A stretch of DNA of 49,649 bases from Fragilaria crotonensis (lineage: Eukaryota; Bacillariophyta; Fragilariophyceae; Fragilariales; Fragilariaceae). Below are positions 29,228-39,627 of this stretch, piece by piece. A program made the position numbers and the translations under genes. The notes under the pieces are model-generated. The model was not told the origin of the DNA and did no database searches. It saw only the letters and a list, made by a program, of their open reading frames with translations. Where the stretch lies: the NCBI GenBank assembly GCA_022925895.1, contig JAKSYS010000478.1, forward strand, positions 1-49,649, written 5' to 3'. Within the stretch, counting starts at the first letter, position 1. Each line of letters starts with the position of its first letter.

Positions 29228-31382
29228 GGTTGACGCTGTGTAGACAGCTTTGAAAAGGGAGTCCACCTTGGCTCGTGCTTCCACTGTCATGCGACTCGCG
29301 GTGATGTGTGCCAGCGAGCAACCTTGCTTGCATTGGCCAATGGCCTGGAACCTGACACACATGGGGGCCTTCTGGGATCTGTTCTGCTTCTTTGGAATTC
29401 GAGTGTCGAGGAGCACCGGCCAGCCTTTTAGACCGGGCATCTTCGCATCGAATAGTTCGAGGTACCTCGTTCCCGATGGCAGCTTCCAATCGTCGACGAC
29501 TGCCGAGTTCGCGTGTACTGCGGCCGGGTCCGTATCGTCTGCACCAGCAGGTGATGCCTCCCCGGACTTCTTTTTCTTCCCTGGTTTCTCTGTGGCGGGC
29601 GTCGCCCCGAGCTTCCTCTTCCCATCATGAGCGGTCGAGGCGACGGAGCTCAGTGCAACGGGGAGGACGATGTTTAGGCCCTGCCCATCCTCGAGCCTCT
29701 CCAGGAGTTCCTCTGCTTTTGCGACGAGGTAGCGAGGTTGTCCGTCGGATGCCATGTCTTCCCATCGAGTCACCTTGTTGAAGAATGTTTGCAGGTGCCG
29801 GTCCAGGGTGTAGCAGAACTTGGCCCCGAAGTCCTTCTCCGACTTGAACCTATCGTTGAGAATCGTCGACATCCTGGCCCATCGGCGGGGCTCCAGTATG
29901 AACGCCAACCCTTTCCGGCGATGGTCCCATCACAGGTCAATAGCTCAAGTGTGTCCAGCGCCGTCTTGAGTTGGATTCGCAGGTCGTTCGGGTTGCTTGG
30001 TGTGTAGAACCCTTGCTTCATATAAAATGCCAGCGTGGACTCGTCCACTTCCATTCCCAGGTACTCTCTAAGCAGTTCGTTTCCTCCTTTACTCCCTTTT
30101 TCCCCAAGGCTTACTGTCTTGGGGTGAAACATGAAGATGGTGAATCCTCCGGGGTTTGCCAGGTTTGGGTCTTGGGACAGGAACCCGTGCGACAGCATCC
30201 TGTGAAACCCTCCCTCAGAGAAGGTTCCTTCCCAGTCCCTGGTTTCGGACTGGATCAGATTGATTGCTTTCTGGGGGGTCTTGCTGGTTGTGAGATTGAG
30301 CATGAAGGCGGACATGGCCGGGGCTTCGTTCATTCGCCTCGTGCAGAGAGATGTGAATAGCTCTCTTTGCGTTGGTCCCATGGTTTTGAGGATCGACTTC
30401 TCGGATTCTTTCCGTTGGCGGTCCGCTTCGCTCCCTTCCTGGAAGCGGTTCAGTAGGGCCACCATGCTCTGTGACGACGCTGCCATCATCTCCATGCTGG
30501 TCGCGTTCGCCCGATCCTCGATGGGTGTTCCTTCCCGAGGTGTTGCCCCTGCGGACCTCATCGCTTCCTCTCGTCCGGAACCCGCCGCCGTCCTCCCGGT
30601 TAATTTTTGCTTTACCCCTCTGATAAGGTGGCTCATCATGGCACTCTCTGGGACGTCGTCGAGACGGATCTCCTTCAGCAGCCCATTTTCTGACGCCCAC
30701 AGTATAGCCAGTATGTTCTCCAATCCGGCAGCTTCTGCTTCTCTTTCGACGCTTATCTCGTCGTCGTCAACGACCGAAAGTTGGAATGCCTCAACCAGGT
30801 TGAAGGCGAGGTCTTTTGATGATATCTGCTTTGCGCCCTTGACCTCGGAGAATATGTTGGTGTTGATGAGGCAGTGATTTGGATAGCTCTCGAGGATTGC
30901 ATTGTCCTCAGGTTCTAGGTCACGGAATTCCGTGGAGACTCCGCTCCCATCATGCTTTCGAGGCTCGGGGCAAAGATGGTGGGAGGGCTTCCGCGACCTC
31001 CCCCAGCTCCTTGTCTTGCGATTGCGGGAGCCACCATCTCGTCTCGGTTCACGGTCTTGAACGTGGTGCTGTCGTCCAGATTCCCATGTGCGAACACTAA
31101 CGTGAATCCTGCCGGGGTGTTGCAGGCAAACCCATGGTGGATGATCCGCATGGTCCCTTTCCCACCTGGAACGAGTACCATGTTTCCGTGGTCGCTTCCG
31201 GTGACGGTCTCGGTTAGTTTCCCCGTGTTATGAAGGTGGCTCCTGGTAAGCCGCGCCATCTCCGCAGCGTTTGTTTCGAGGAGGGTCTGGAATGGCCCGT
31301 TGTCTGCGCCGTTCTTCTTGTAAAAATCTGTCCAAGTGTCGGGATGACCCGTAGGGATCCCTGTATTGACAGTAGGAGCCAT
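29225..31382 (-). CDS. Gag-like ORF of the Ngaro-like element (two frameshifts)
   Basis: Starts at the ATG at 31382 (MAPTVNTGIPTGHPDTW), 15 bp inside A1. The N-terminal part runs to about 30940. A one-base shift gives the middle part (about 30950-29900: GLENILAILWASENGLLKEI ... MRRMNEAPAMSAFMLNL-like helices). A second shift gives the C-terminal part (29908-29225: RWEDMASDGQPRYLVAKAEELL, a Lys-rich stretch, then a zinc-binding candidate CVRFQAIGQCKQGCSLAH). Role: RNA binding and packaging. I recognise it as gag from position and the CCCH-like finger, not from a specific match. Confidence 0.7.
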
Positions 31383-31396
31383 TGAACAAATTAAAA

Positions 31397-31741
31397 GACT
31401 TAAACTAGTAGTAACTTGGTTGCAGAGGTGAATGGCACAATCGATCCGGTGATGGATAGATGTGAGCCTAGTTTTTCCACTCCTGCTGCGACTTGGCGCG
31501 TTCCCGCTTGAGTTCGCTTGTGGATTCCCTTGGCGAAACAGCTGGAAGCCGAACTGCCCCCGAATTCGAAATCCGTCCCTGTGAGCGAACCGATGGATGG
31601 TAGTAGTGTACCGTTGCTTGGGACGACCCTGCGAAGGCGCAGGTGCACCGTGTGCTAGTAGGACGGATACTGTACTTGAGTAGCAGTTTCTGCCCAGCCA
31701 GTTTGCTGGAGTCACGACCGTACTGTACTCCTACAGACCAT
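31397..31741 (-). repeat. Split direct repeat A1 (345 bp)
   Basis: 5' end of the Ngaro-like element, matching 24448-24793. The upstream boundary is CCAT followed by GTAA (31742-31745), which equals the A2/B1 junction. Confidence 0.93.
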
Positions 31742-31937
31742 GTAAGATTTGGAAAGGTCATGAAGTCAGGAACAGGATGTACGACTACGATTTTAGTGGT
31801 ATTGGAAATCTGGAGATAGCGAGGATCGCCAAAATTGTCCTTTTTTGTCCACTTTTCAATGTTTGGGGCTAAAGACACCTTAAGTTTCTAAAGACGCTAC
31901 AAAATAGCGCTACCGGTGCGCATGCTCTAAGTTGTAA
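31742..31937. other. Host sequence resuming after the Ngaro-like element
   Basis: About 195 bp upstream of the PDZ gene, with no gene. It should be continuous with the hAT flank at 24212 in the empty site (GAATG then GTAAGATTTGG). Confidence 0.5.
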
Positions 31938-34560
31938 GTGTGGCGATTCCCGGTTAAAGTCAAGCAGAGTGCGGCGATGATGGGCTCTAGAAGCGACAAA
32001 CACAATCAGTCCCTTAGTAGGGACAGCACAAGACTATCGAACCAGATCCTCGACCAGATCTTTAATCCTTTTGGGGACACAGGATTCAGCCTCCTTGGAC
32101 AACGCGAGACTTACACTCCGTCAACTGTTTCTGCGTCTTCAAGTTCACCGTCCACGCCTAACTCAAAGAGTTTTTCAACGTTTGACCAAAGCCACCTAAG
32201 AGCAAGTGTTGAAAATAGCCAGAGAAAAGTTGCCCCTCAGACATCTAATCCACCATCGAGACTCACTCCACCACCAAAGCCTCGGCGCGAAGCTGGCTGG
32301 AATGACGACGAGATGCCCTTCGACCAATTGGGACCGTCACGCCCTGTACCGCTTTGCACACCTCCGCGTTACCTTTCACCAATGCAACGCACTTCTTACG
32401 AACCATCCGCGTGCGCGGACGCTTATGAGGACGAGCTCGTCATTCTTTGTAGCGACTCCTCCCTGACACGGGCTTATTCGAGACTGGTGGATATGGTCGG
32501 CGAGATAAGCATTTACTCCCTGCCTACGACAGTGACTATCACCGTTGTCGATCTGCTTCACCTCCGAGTATCCTTACGCAGCAGATGCAGTATCCCAGTT
32601 CTCCACCGTATGCTCTCTCGCTGGCTCAATCAGATGCAACCATGCCTTTCCTAACGAACTGCCTAAACATTGAGCCTTGTCAGTTGCCATTCATTTCGAA
32701 CGCAACAGATGAGGCAGTGCAAAACTACGAAGAGTTTGATTTGTCGCCGGGAAGCGCCACCGACAGTTCGCCCAGAAAACTGAGCGAGAAGCTAGGATTA
32801 GCGAGGTTGGTCCCTCTTGTCGCATGTTGGGCCTGCGACGATGACTCTCTTTTCAACCTTGAAGGTGCTGATGAGGGCAAGAGCTTGAGAATGGCTGATG
32901 TTGCCTTTGACTATAATTCTCCTGAAGAGGGTGATGACAATCTGCAAAAGCATACGCTGCAAGCATACCAACGAAAGGATCGAAATCTTCAGGGAACACC
33001 CCAAAAGCTTTCGAAAGTGGCAGAGCTAAGACTTTCTAATTTGGTTTGCTGTGGCGCGAAGGACAACACGATTTTGCAGATGGTTCAGGAGAAGAAGGAG
33101 GACGGAGAATCGGCCGGGATCGAAACTGTTGCGTCGGGTTACAGTCTCAATTCGGAGTATACCAAAAGCATGGAGAGTGAGGTGGAAGATGTCTTCAAGG
33201 ACTTTTTGTTTATCGGCCATCCAAATTCGAGCAAACCTGGCCGGCGCTCTCACAGGAACAAGCAAAACAAGAAATTCGACATGGAATCTTGCGCATCGAA
33301 ACTCTCGGAACCCTCGTAGAGATGGGATAGTGAATGCCAGTCAAGGAAATGGTGCCTCATTCACCACGAACGGTGACAACATAAGTGATACAAGTCGAGG
33401 CTCGAGTGCGTCGCGAGAGGACAAGACTGCAGGTACGGTCGAGAAGGCTGAAGCGGAATCACCCGCAAGAGTGGTTCCTGCAGAAGATGATCCTTTCGGT
33501 GCCATTTGGGAATTTCTTGAAGGCGGGTCAATCTCGTTGGTGAGGCTCTTGGCCTCCCGTCTCCCGACTGCGCATCGCCCGATACCAAGGATGTGGACAG
33601 TAAAGAACATGCGCTCTTTCCTTACCCAGAATGCAACGTTTTGTTAAGCCCTCAGTTGCGGTTGAAGTGAAGGATGTTGAAGACGAGAAATTGTCCCCAT
33701 TCGATTCGTTCGCGACCGAATGGCTGCTCCGCGGCGGGCCAGTGGACCAAGTAAGTTCGACATTTTAGGAATGACAACGCCTTGCCGCAAGTCTGACCGC
33801 AGCTCCCTTCGCAACAGAACAAAATTGAGACGAAAGCCTCTGAATTAAATGGGTGCGAAATGAACTCCCTTGAGCGCGTCCCCTGCCTCGCCGAAATGGC
33901 TCTTAACGCCGCTCAATCGATGCAAAAGCTTCATAGCGTGGAATTTGAGGAGAGTTACCGTGACGCATCGTTGGTGGATGAAGTGGTTATCAAAGTTGTC
34001 AAGATTGGCTTACCACTTGGAGGTAAGCTTTGTTGGACAACAGTGAAACATCTTTTCGAATACGATTAACGAATTGTACCTTTTGGTCATAGTGTTGTTT
34101 AAGGAGAATGATTGTGGATGCTGGGTAGCCAACGTCTTTCCGACTGGCAACGCAGCCAAGTTGTCTCCTGATGATGTAATCCTCATTGGCGACCAGCTCG
34201 CTGCCGTCGACGGTCGCAGCGCCCTCGCGATGAATGTTGATGATATTTGTAGCCTCATATCGAAGGCCAAGAATACCCAGTCCATCGAACTGACCTTCTT
34301 GAGGTATGTTGGGTCAGTGAGTAATAAACTGGGAAACGAAGAAAGAGACACAGAGATTCCGGACGATGATGCGGAACGCGTTACGGCTGAATCGCCAATA
34401 GCACACTCCTGTGGATGACAAGGAACCATCGATGCCATGGGAAGAACACTTTTTGACACGATGCACAAGATGCTCCCAATTTCGAGAAATGAAGAAAAAA
34501 ATTGCGAAAAGGCCAGCTAGGAAGAATGCGACACCTCCAGCTGGCAAGAATGGGATTTAA
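31938..34560 (+). CDS. PDZ-domain protein, multi-exon, several frame breaks
   Basis: A Ser/Pro-rich N-terminal region (from 31938) continues through frames 32585-33319 and about 33260-33590. It carries a repeated phrase: DPFGAIWEFLEGGS near 33495 and SPFDSFATEWLLRGGP near 33700. Two good introns are visible: 33751-33817 (CAA|GTAAGT ... ACAG) and 34023-34092 (GGAG|GTAAGC ... TAG). Spliced, the latter completes a PDZ domain: KIGLPLGG-VLFKENDCGCWVANV...GDQLAAVDGRSALAMNVDDICSLI. After a shift near 34405 the reading ends with CTRCSQF and a Lys-rich tail at 34560. Shifts near 32500, 33310, 33600 and 34405 are unexplained by introns. PDZ domains bind C-terminal peptides; no catalytic domain is seen. 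Confidence 0.65.
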
Positions 34561-34732
34561 GTGGTTCGGTCGTAGTTCAAAAGTGTAAAATAGATGCGAC
34601 TGGCAATCCTCAAATAGTGTCGTAAATCTTCAATATGAACGGGAGCGGATAGCATGTCAGGCAAATCCTAAGGCCAAGGGTTCAAAATAGATAAAAAGAC
34701 TCCAATGCTTTTACTTGAGATGTCCAGAGAAT
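34561..34732. other. Intergenic DNA up to the CoDi nest
   Basis: Nothing recognisable. It ends with GAAT (34729-34732), the left target-site copy of element B. Confidence 0.5.
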
Positions 34733-34773
34733 TGAGAAAGACGGTCACAGTAACATGAAGGTGCGATAAAAGA
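34733..34773 (-). repeat. Element B 3' LTR, outer fragment
   Basis: 41 bp matching 47989-48030 except one missing A in a homopolymer. It ends AAGA, which is repeated at 41664-41667 as the target site of element A. Confidence 0.92.
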
Positions 34774-35205
34774 TGTTTAAGATAAGCCGTCATGTCAAAG
34801 AAACACTTACCACACAAGCAAGAAGATCAATAACAACAGGTTAAAACAATATTATAATATAACTAGTGGGTACCTCACATTTGATCAGGTGTCTACTACA
34901 GGAAACTGGACGCAGTACCCAACCTGGTCGTACTCCGTACCACTACTTTTACTGTTACTGTTTACTTTCAGTACTCAACCCTGGCGAAGCGAAAAATTCA
35001 GACAGTATTCATTTGATCCAGTACCCCAGAGTGGTCATACTCCGTAACAGACGGACGCACGCACGCACACACGCACACAATTAATTTATAATATAGTAGG
35101 ATATATAAAGATACACGTTACGTTCACATAATGACTGAATCACGAGTCCGGATCGATATAATGACCCACCGATAGTACAGTAGACAGTACGACCAGCATT
35201 AAACA
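34774..35205 (-). repeat. Element A 3' LTR, with internal insertion
   Basis: 34774-34862 and 35101-35205 together match 41470-41663. The interruption at 34863-35100 is annotated separately. Confidence 0.93.
34863..35100. repeat. 238-bp dispersed repeat inserted in the element A LTR
   Basis: Absent from the other LTR copy of A, so it is an insertion. It starts CTAGTGGGTACC and ends ATATAGTAGG. It contains the GTACTC/GGTAC words common in the intergenic DNA and a CGCACGCACACACG run. Its last 61 bases recur at the window start. No ORF, no clear terminal inverted repeats, and at most a 1-bp target overlap. Confidence 0.85.
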
Positions 35206-37947
35206 GTCCCCGCGAACCGGACGTCGTGTGTATGCATGATAGCAAGAACCCTCACAAAATAAAACATCGACCTGCATGTAGTAGCCCACGAGTCATGCTC
35301 GCGCAGGAGGTACCGAACCGAACGAAACAATCGAACGGTGGAAACCTTGGGCATTCAGAAATTGTGCAAAATGGAAGTTATCAACTCCTTTCGTCGATCC
35401 GCATGAAGTACTTTCGTAAACAAATCCGCCAAGTTTGTCTGCGTATCCTCTTTATGCACTTGTAACACTCCAGCTGCTACTGCCTCTCGTACCGCATGGT
35501 AATTTATCGCATTGTGTTTCTTTGATAGCACCGACTCTGGGACACTGGTATTCTTGACCACTCCTTGATTATCGCAGTAAACTTGAGCCGGACCATCAAT
35601 TGGCACTCCAAACATTCTCAATTTATACCTCATTGCAATACAGAGATCCCTAGCCGTTCGCATTGCAACAAATTCACTTCCAACGTTGACGTCTCCACTG
35701 TATTCTGTCTCCGACTTAACCATAAAATGGGTGAGTTTTGAATGAACATTAGGATTCCTGTATGTGATCGTCGTGTTACGACATTACCAGCATGATTAGC
35801 GTCGACAAACACGTGCATAGTCACCGCTTTACCGGGGTTCCGGCATCTTCGGCGGTAATTCTTCCTCAAGGTTCTCGTAAAACGCTGACCAATCAGGACG
35901 ATGGTATGTCGGATCATAGGGTACCTGGTCAGATGAGTCGAAGATAATACGCGATGTCTCGTGTTTCGCCAAGTATGCAAACACATGGTACACAGCCTCG
36001 AGGTGACCAACCCTCGGCAAGGCCAAATGTTGTGACAACAATGCCACCTCAGTGTATACATCAAGGCGTCCCAACTCGACTGCCCAGCGTAGAACACCAA
36101 TCAAGTTTTGGAACCGGGTTGCCTGCTCACTATTGCATTCGTCAGTCGTGTCCACCTCCGGCCGATAGGACGAACTCGGAAATGGTGTCTTAGCGGTCGA
36201 CTTAAGTCCTCGTCCTTCTTCTTGTAACAATAATTTCACATTCTTCACCGCGTTCTTGACATATGTTCTGGCAGAAAACGACCAGTACTCACGACCAGTT
36301 GGATCACCCGGCTTCTGTACCTTCTCCACATCGGCACCCAAATACCGATTCGGAGGTCCTATACTTGCCGGATTCAATTCATAATTTGCCTGTATGATTT
36401 TTAAATGTTCTTCCGGTGCATGCGAAATAATCAAAACATCATCAACATAGACAAGGATATACTCATAATATTTGTATCCGTTCGGCTTTGCGAAGGCTCT
36501 GAGATACGTCCGGATCCGCGATGGAAGGCTGGAAACCCATATCTCGAATTGAATTGTTAAACATTGCTCTCCAAGCCCCGCTCGACTTGAGCCCGTATAG
36601 AGCCCTTACGATTCTGATCACTGTCCCTTGTCTCGATCCAAACTCAGGGCCAGCGACAAACCATACCTTTTCTCGGCATGGCGCATTCAAATAAGCATTC
36701 CCGATGTCACATGCCAATACGTCAAGGTCGTTCAATGCTGCTAACATGAAAGCAATTCGCACACTGTCACGACTGACAACACTCGAGTACGTAATACTTG
36801 CCGGTGGTTCTGTCATATGCCCTCCGGCGACAAAGCGGGCTTTTCGTGTCAAGTCCATTTTACGTCAAAATCATATGGCACTTAATCTCCTGAAACCCGA
36901 CATACTTGCCTTTGGCCAACCCTTCACGAATTTGTTCTGGGGTCACGCTTTCGTCATACTCGAATGCCACCATTACTTTCTTGAGTTCCTTTTGAATTGC
37001 GTTCCACCAAAAGTCTGTTCCGGTTTCTTTGTCGATTTGTAAAGCTTCCTGAACCGAATGTGGTAATCGGACTCCATACTTATGACTCGTCTTCCAATAC
37101 CTACTCTTAACCTTGCCAATAATCCTGTTCCTCATTCGTAGCGTCTCGGAAACCCACCATTTGAATGCAGGCTCCTCTTGAATACGATTCGCGACAGCAT
37201 ATTCGGCCAGTTCAATTGGGTTTGAATCTTTCACATACCTCATATCTACCCAGTCAGTTGATCCGTCTTTCCATTGACATAGGATTTTCCAACCTTTTGT
37301 TGTCTTTTTCGGCACGCGTCTCCCTCGTTTTGTCGTTACATATCCATTATCGGTTCTTAACGCTCGCTTGTCAGCTTTGTGATCAACAATTTCAGCAAGT
37401 ACAGCATGTCGTCGTCCTTCGTCGTCACATTGCGCAAAAATATTTTCGGCAATCACATTTGCATGGTATCTCATCAACGACCCGTCCTCCAGTTCACATT
37501 CATACTCACGTGTGTCAAGCAATGGATTCGGATGTCGCTTACCAATCGGGTTGCCGTTGTTATCCCTCGCGCGCTTCACGACCCTAGCCATAGCTGTCTC
37601 GCCGTCATTATTAACCAGGAATTCAGAATTCAAATACTGGTCAAACGAATCGAACTCGATATCGTCCGCGTCTCGCTTCGCCGGCTGATTCATGTCCCCG
37701 TATTCTGCATCGGGCGGAATATCATCGTCAGCGGCGTCAGCCTCAAAGGAACGTCGTCTTGCAAGTAGAACACGGGGTTAGGATGATCAAGTTGGAAATT
37801 TTCATCGTTCATGCGTATCGCAAGATCGTTGTCGAAAGCAGATACTTGGTCGCGAATTGCATCAATCGCCATGTCAGTTACCGTGATATGTTGAACAGTT
37901 GACCTTGCGATTACGTGGCCCGCTCGCGTTAGTATCCAGTACGTCAT
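35206..37947 (-). CDS. Element A pol, C-terminal part: chromo-like linker, RT and RNase H (frame breaks)
   Basis: From 5' to 3': 37690-37947 and 36860-37693 carry the integrase-RT linker, with a chromo-like stretch (GWKILCQWKDGSTDWVDM). RT starts with KARFVAGGHMT, has the first catalytic Asp in LACDIGNAYLNAP (36463-36858) and the YVDD box at about 36438-36450. The connection and RNase H follow (VFVDANHAGNVVTRRSHTG, VGSEFVAMR, VYCDNQGVVKN, NLADLFTKVL) in 36434-35355. Four frame segments are joined by single-base shifts. After the stop (35355) about 150 bp of untranslated 3' region precede the polypurine tract. Catalytic motifs are intact. Confidence 0.88.
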
Positions 37948-37948
37948 G

Positions 37949-39514
37949 TCACTCCCTACACGATGAGCGATACCGAGCCAACGTCAATTCGTGCTCATTA
38001 TTCATGTCAGTTTTGTGATGGTCCCAATACCAAACGCGATCATAGAAATCAAAATCTAACCATTCAGAGATATCAACCGTTTGTCCAAGAATTTTCTCAA
38101 TCCCCGGTCGCTGATCTGGCCCACGTGCCAGTAACGATTGAATCTCGGAGATGTATACTAAACCATAATCCCATAGCCGCGAAGGAACCTGATTCTCGCG
38201 CATTCGAGTTTTCCATTTTGTCTTGATCTCACGAATTTCGGTCTCAGCTCGATGGTTCTGTGTCGTTCCTCGGCCCTTTTCTGCGAGCAATAGCCGAATC
38301 TGGTTGCGTCGAACTACCTTCATAACCTCCGTATTCTTACCGGTTTGTTCTGTGGCAAAATCGCAAATTAGAGTCCCCGGAACACCCACATCATCGATGA
38401 ATTCAGTTAGTGCTTGTGCGATATCGTGACTCGACTTCGACGCCATGGGGTAAACGCGAGTAAAGGATCCATTTGTTATTAGTTGAGCACATTCCATCCC
38501 GTTCAATGACTTTACTTTTGAAAACAAGGTATCCATGTAAAAGGTGTCGGCGAGTCTTCGTCTGTGCAAGTTCAAGTGATCAACTCTGTAACGTCTGTGT
38601 AAAGGGTGAATGGCGTAGCGAACGCCACGCTGGGTTGTCGTCTTCAACGTTTTCTGCGCAGTTTCAATTCCACATCTAAACCTCCTCGCCACCGTTTCAG
38701 CGTTGACGCGCGAATGTCGATCTTTGCTGCCAATAAACGAAATACTTGCCTCACGATACGAGGTCGCCACTCGGACGTTGCTTATCATCCGATTCAGGAA
38801 CGTCGCATCATCATAGGGCATTAGGTCATTGGATGATTCATCAGGCGGAAGTACATTGTCATTGTTTCGGATTCTCATTGCTGAAATCTTTCTGCGCTCT
38901 GACATCTCGATAATAGGCAAATCCGATGACATAACCGATACGTTTGCAATACTTACACTGGATGGCTCCCAAACCGTGTCATCGGTCATTTGGATTGTCT
39001 TACAGTTCTCCAACTCGTACTGCGTTGGCACTCGTGTCTCGAAATATACCGTCGTACCGTCCATTTTAAACGGAACATGCACAACGTTCGCAATCGTGAT
39101 CCCAAAGGGTCGCGTACTGTCAGTTGGATCATCGGAGACCGACACACCATAATATCGTAATTGGTTTGGGTTTATTAAGCTCATTCGCATTCGACTTCCA
39201 TACCATAGCACTTGATTAAACCTCAAGATCACAGTCTCACCACTTGACTCATCGGTAAAGGCCGTTGCTGCGTTAACCACTGAAACATTCGTAATTGGAT
39301 CATAATCACTTGTGTACGGCGAAACGTCACATTGCTCTCCGGTATACTCTAGTATTTTGAAATTCGGCCCAGCAACGCACGTATCTGCATGGGAATCCAT
39401 TTCACAACGCGCATTATAACCTTCCTCCGTTCTAAACTCGTCGCCACGGTTCACTGCATTGATCGATCGAGTCCTGCTGCCCGTCTTAATCGTCGCCACA
39501 GATCGCCCCAGCAC
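37949..39514 (-). CDS. Element A pol, N-terminal part: DSHAD protease and integrase
   Basis: An intact 521-residue frame. The protease motif is EMDSHADTCVAG (Asp40), where most Copia have DSGA. The integrase core has Asp328 (FYMDTLF), Asp385 (LICDFATEQ) and Glu424 (NHRAETEIRE), a DDE arrangement with 38 residues in the second gap. The end runs into GQTVDISEWLDFDFYDRVWYW, typical of the segment before RT in CoDi elements. Confidence 0.92.
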   Translation of the reverse strand: MLGRSVATIKTGSRTRSINAVNRGDEFRTEEGYNARCEMDSHADTCVAGPNFKILEYTGEQCDVSPYTSDYDPITNVSVVNAATAFTDESSGETVILRFNQVLWYGSRMRMSLINPNQLRYYGVSVSDDPTDSTRPFGITIANVVHVPFKMDGTTVYFETRVPTQYELENCKTIQMTDDTVWEPSSVSIANVSVMSSDLPIIEMSERRKISAMRIRNNDNVLPPDESSNDLMPYDDATFLNRMISNVRVATSYREASISFIGSKDRHSRVNAETVARRFRCGIETAQKTLKTTTQRGVRYAIHPLHRRYRVDHLNLHRRRLADTFYMDTLFSKVKSLNGMECAQLITNGSFTRVYPMASKSSHDIAQALTEFIDDVGVPGTLICDFATEQTGKNTEVMKVVRRNQIRLLLAEKGRGTTQNHRAETEIREIKTKWKTRMRENQVPSRLWDYGLVYISEIQSLLARGPDQRPGIEKILGQTVDISEWLDFDFYDRVWYWDHHKTDMNNEHELTLARYRSSCRE

Positions 39515-39627
39515 CTCACATTTGCAAGGTGTTGGGGATACAAGTCAATACTCACGTCGGGGCCCGAATCGAGCACCCGCTTTTCCACCACGATCACCTC
39601 CAGCAGCCGGAGCACGGGCCGGCGCAT

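Larger units (their letters stand above)
24213..31745 (-). mobile_element. Ngaro/PAT-like tyrosine-recombinase retrotransposon with split direct repeats
   Basis: On the minus strand the layout is A1 (31741-31397), gag, RT-RNase H, tyrosine recombinase, B1 (25007-24794), A2 (24793-24448), B2 (24426-24213). This is the split-direct-repeat arrangement of Ngaro/PAT elements in the DIRS order. GTAA occurs at the left end (24213), at the A2/B1 junction (24794) and at the right end (31742). That suits a 4-bp recombination core and no target duplication. No LTR or integrase is present. The DNA is visibly more GC-rich than the host genes on either side. It sits just after the dead hAT gene. Confidence 0.9.

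Noticed and set aside
24213-31745. The 345-bp repeats as LTRs of a normal retrotransposon
   Set aside because: They lack TG...CA ends and a target duplication. The second 214-bp repeat pair and the tyrosine recombinase fit split direct repeats.
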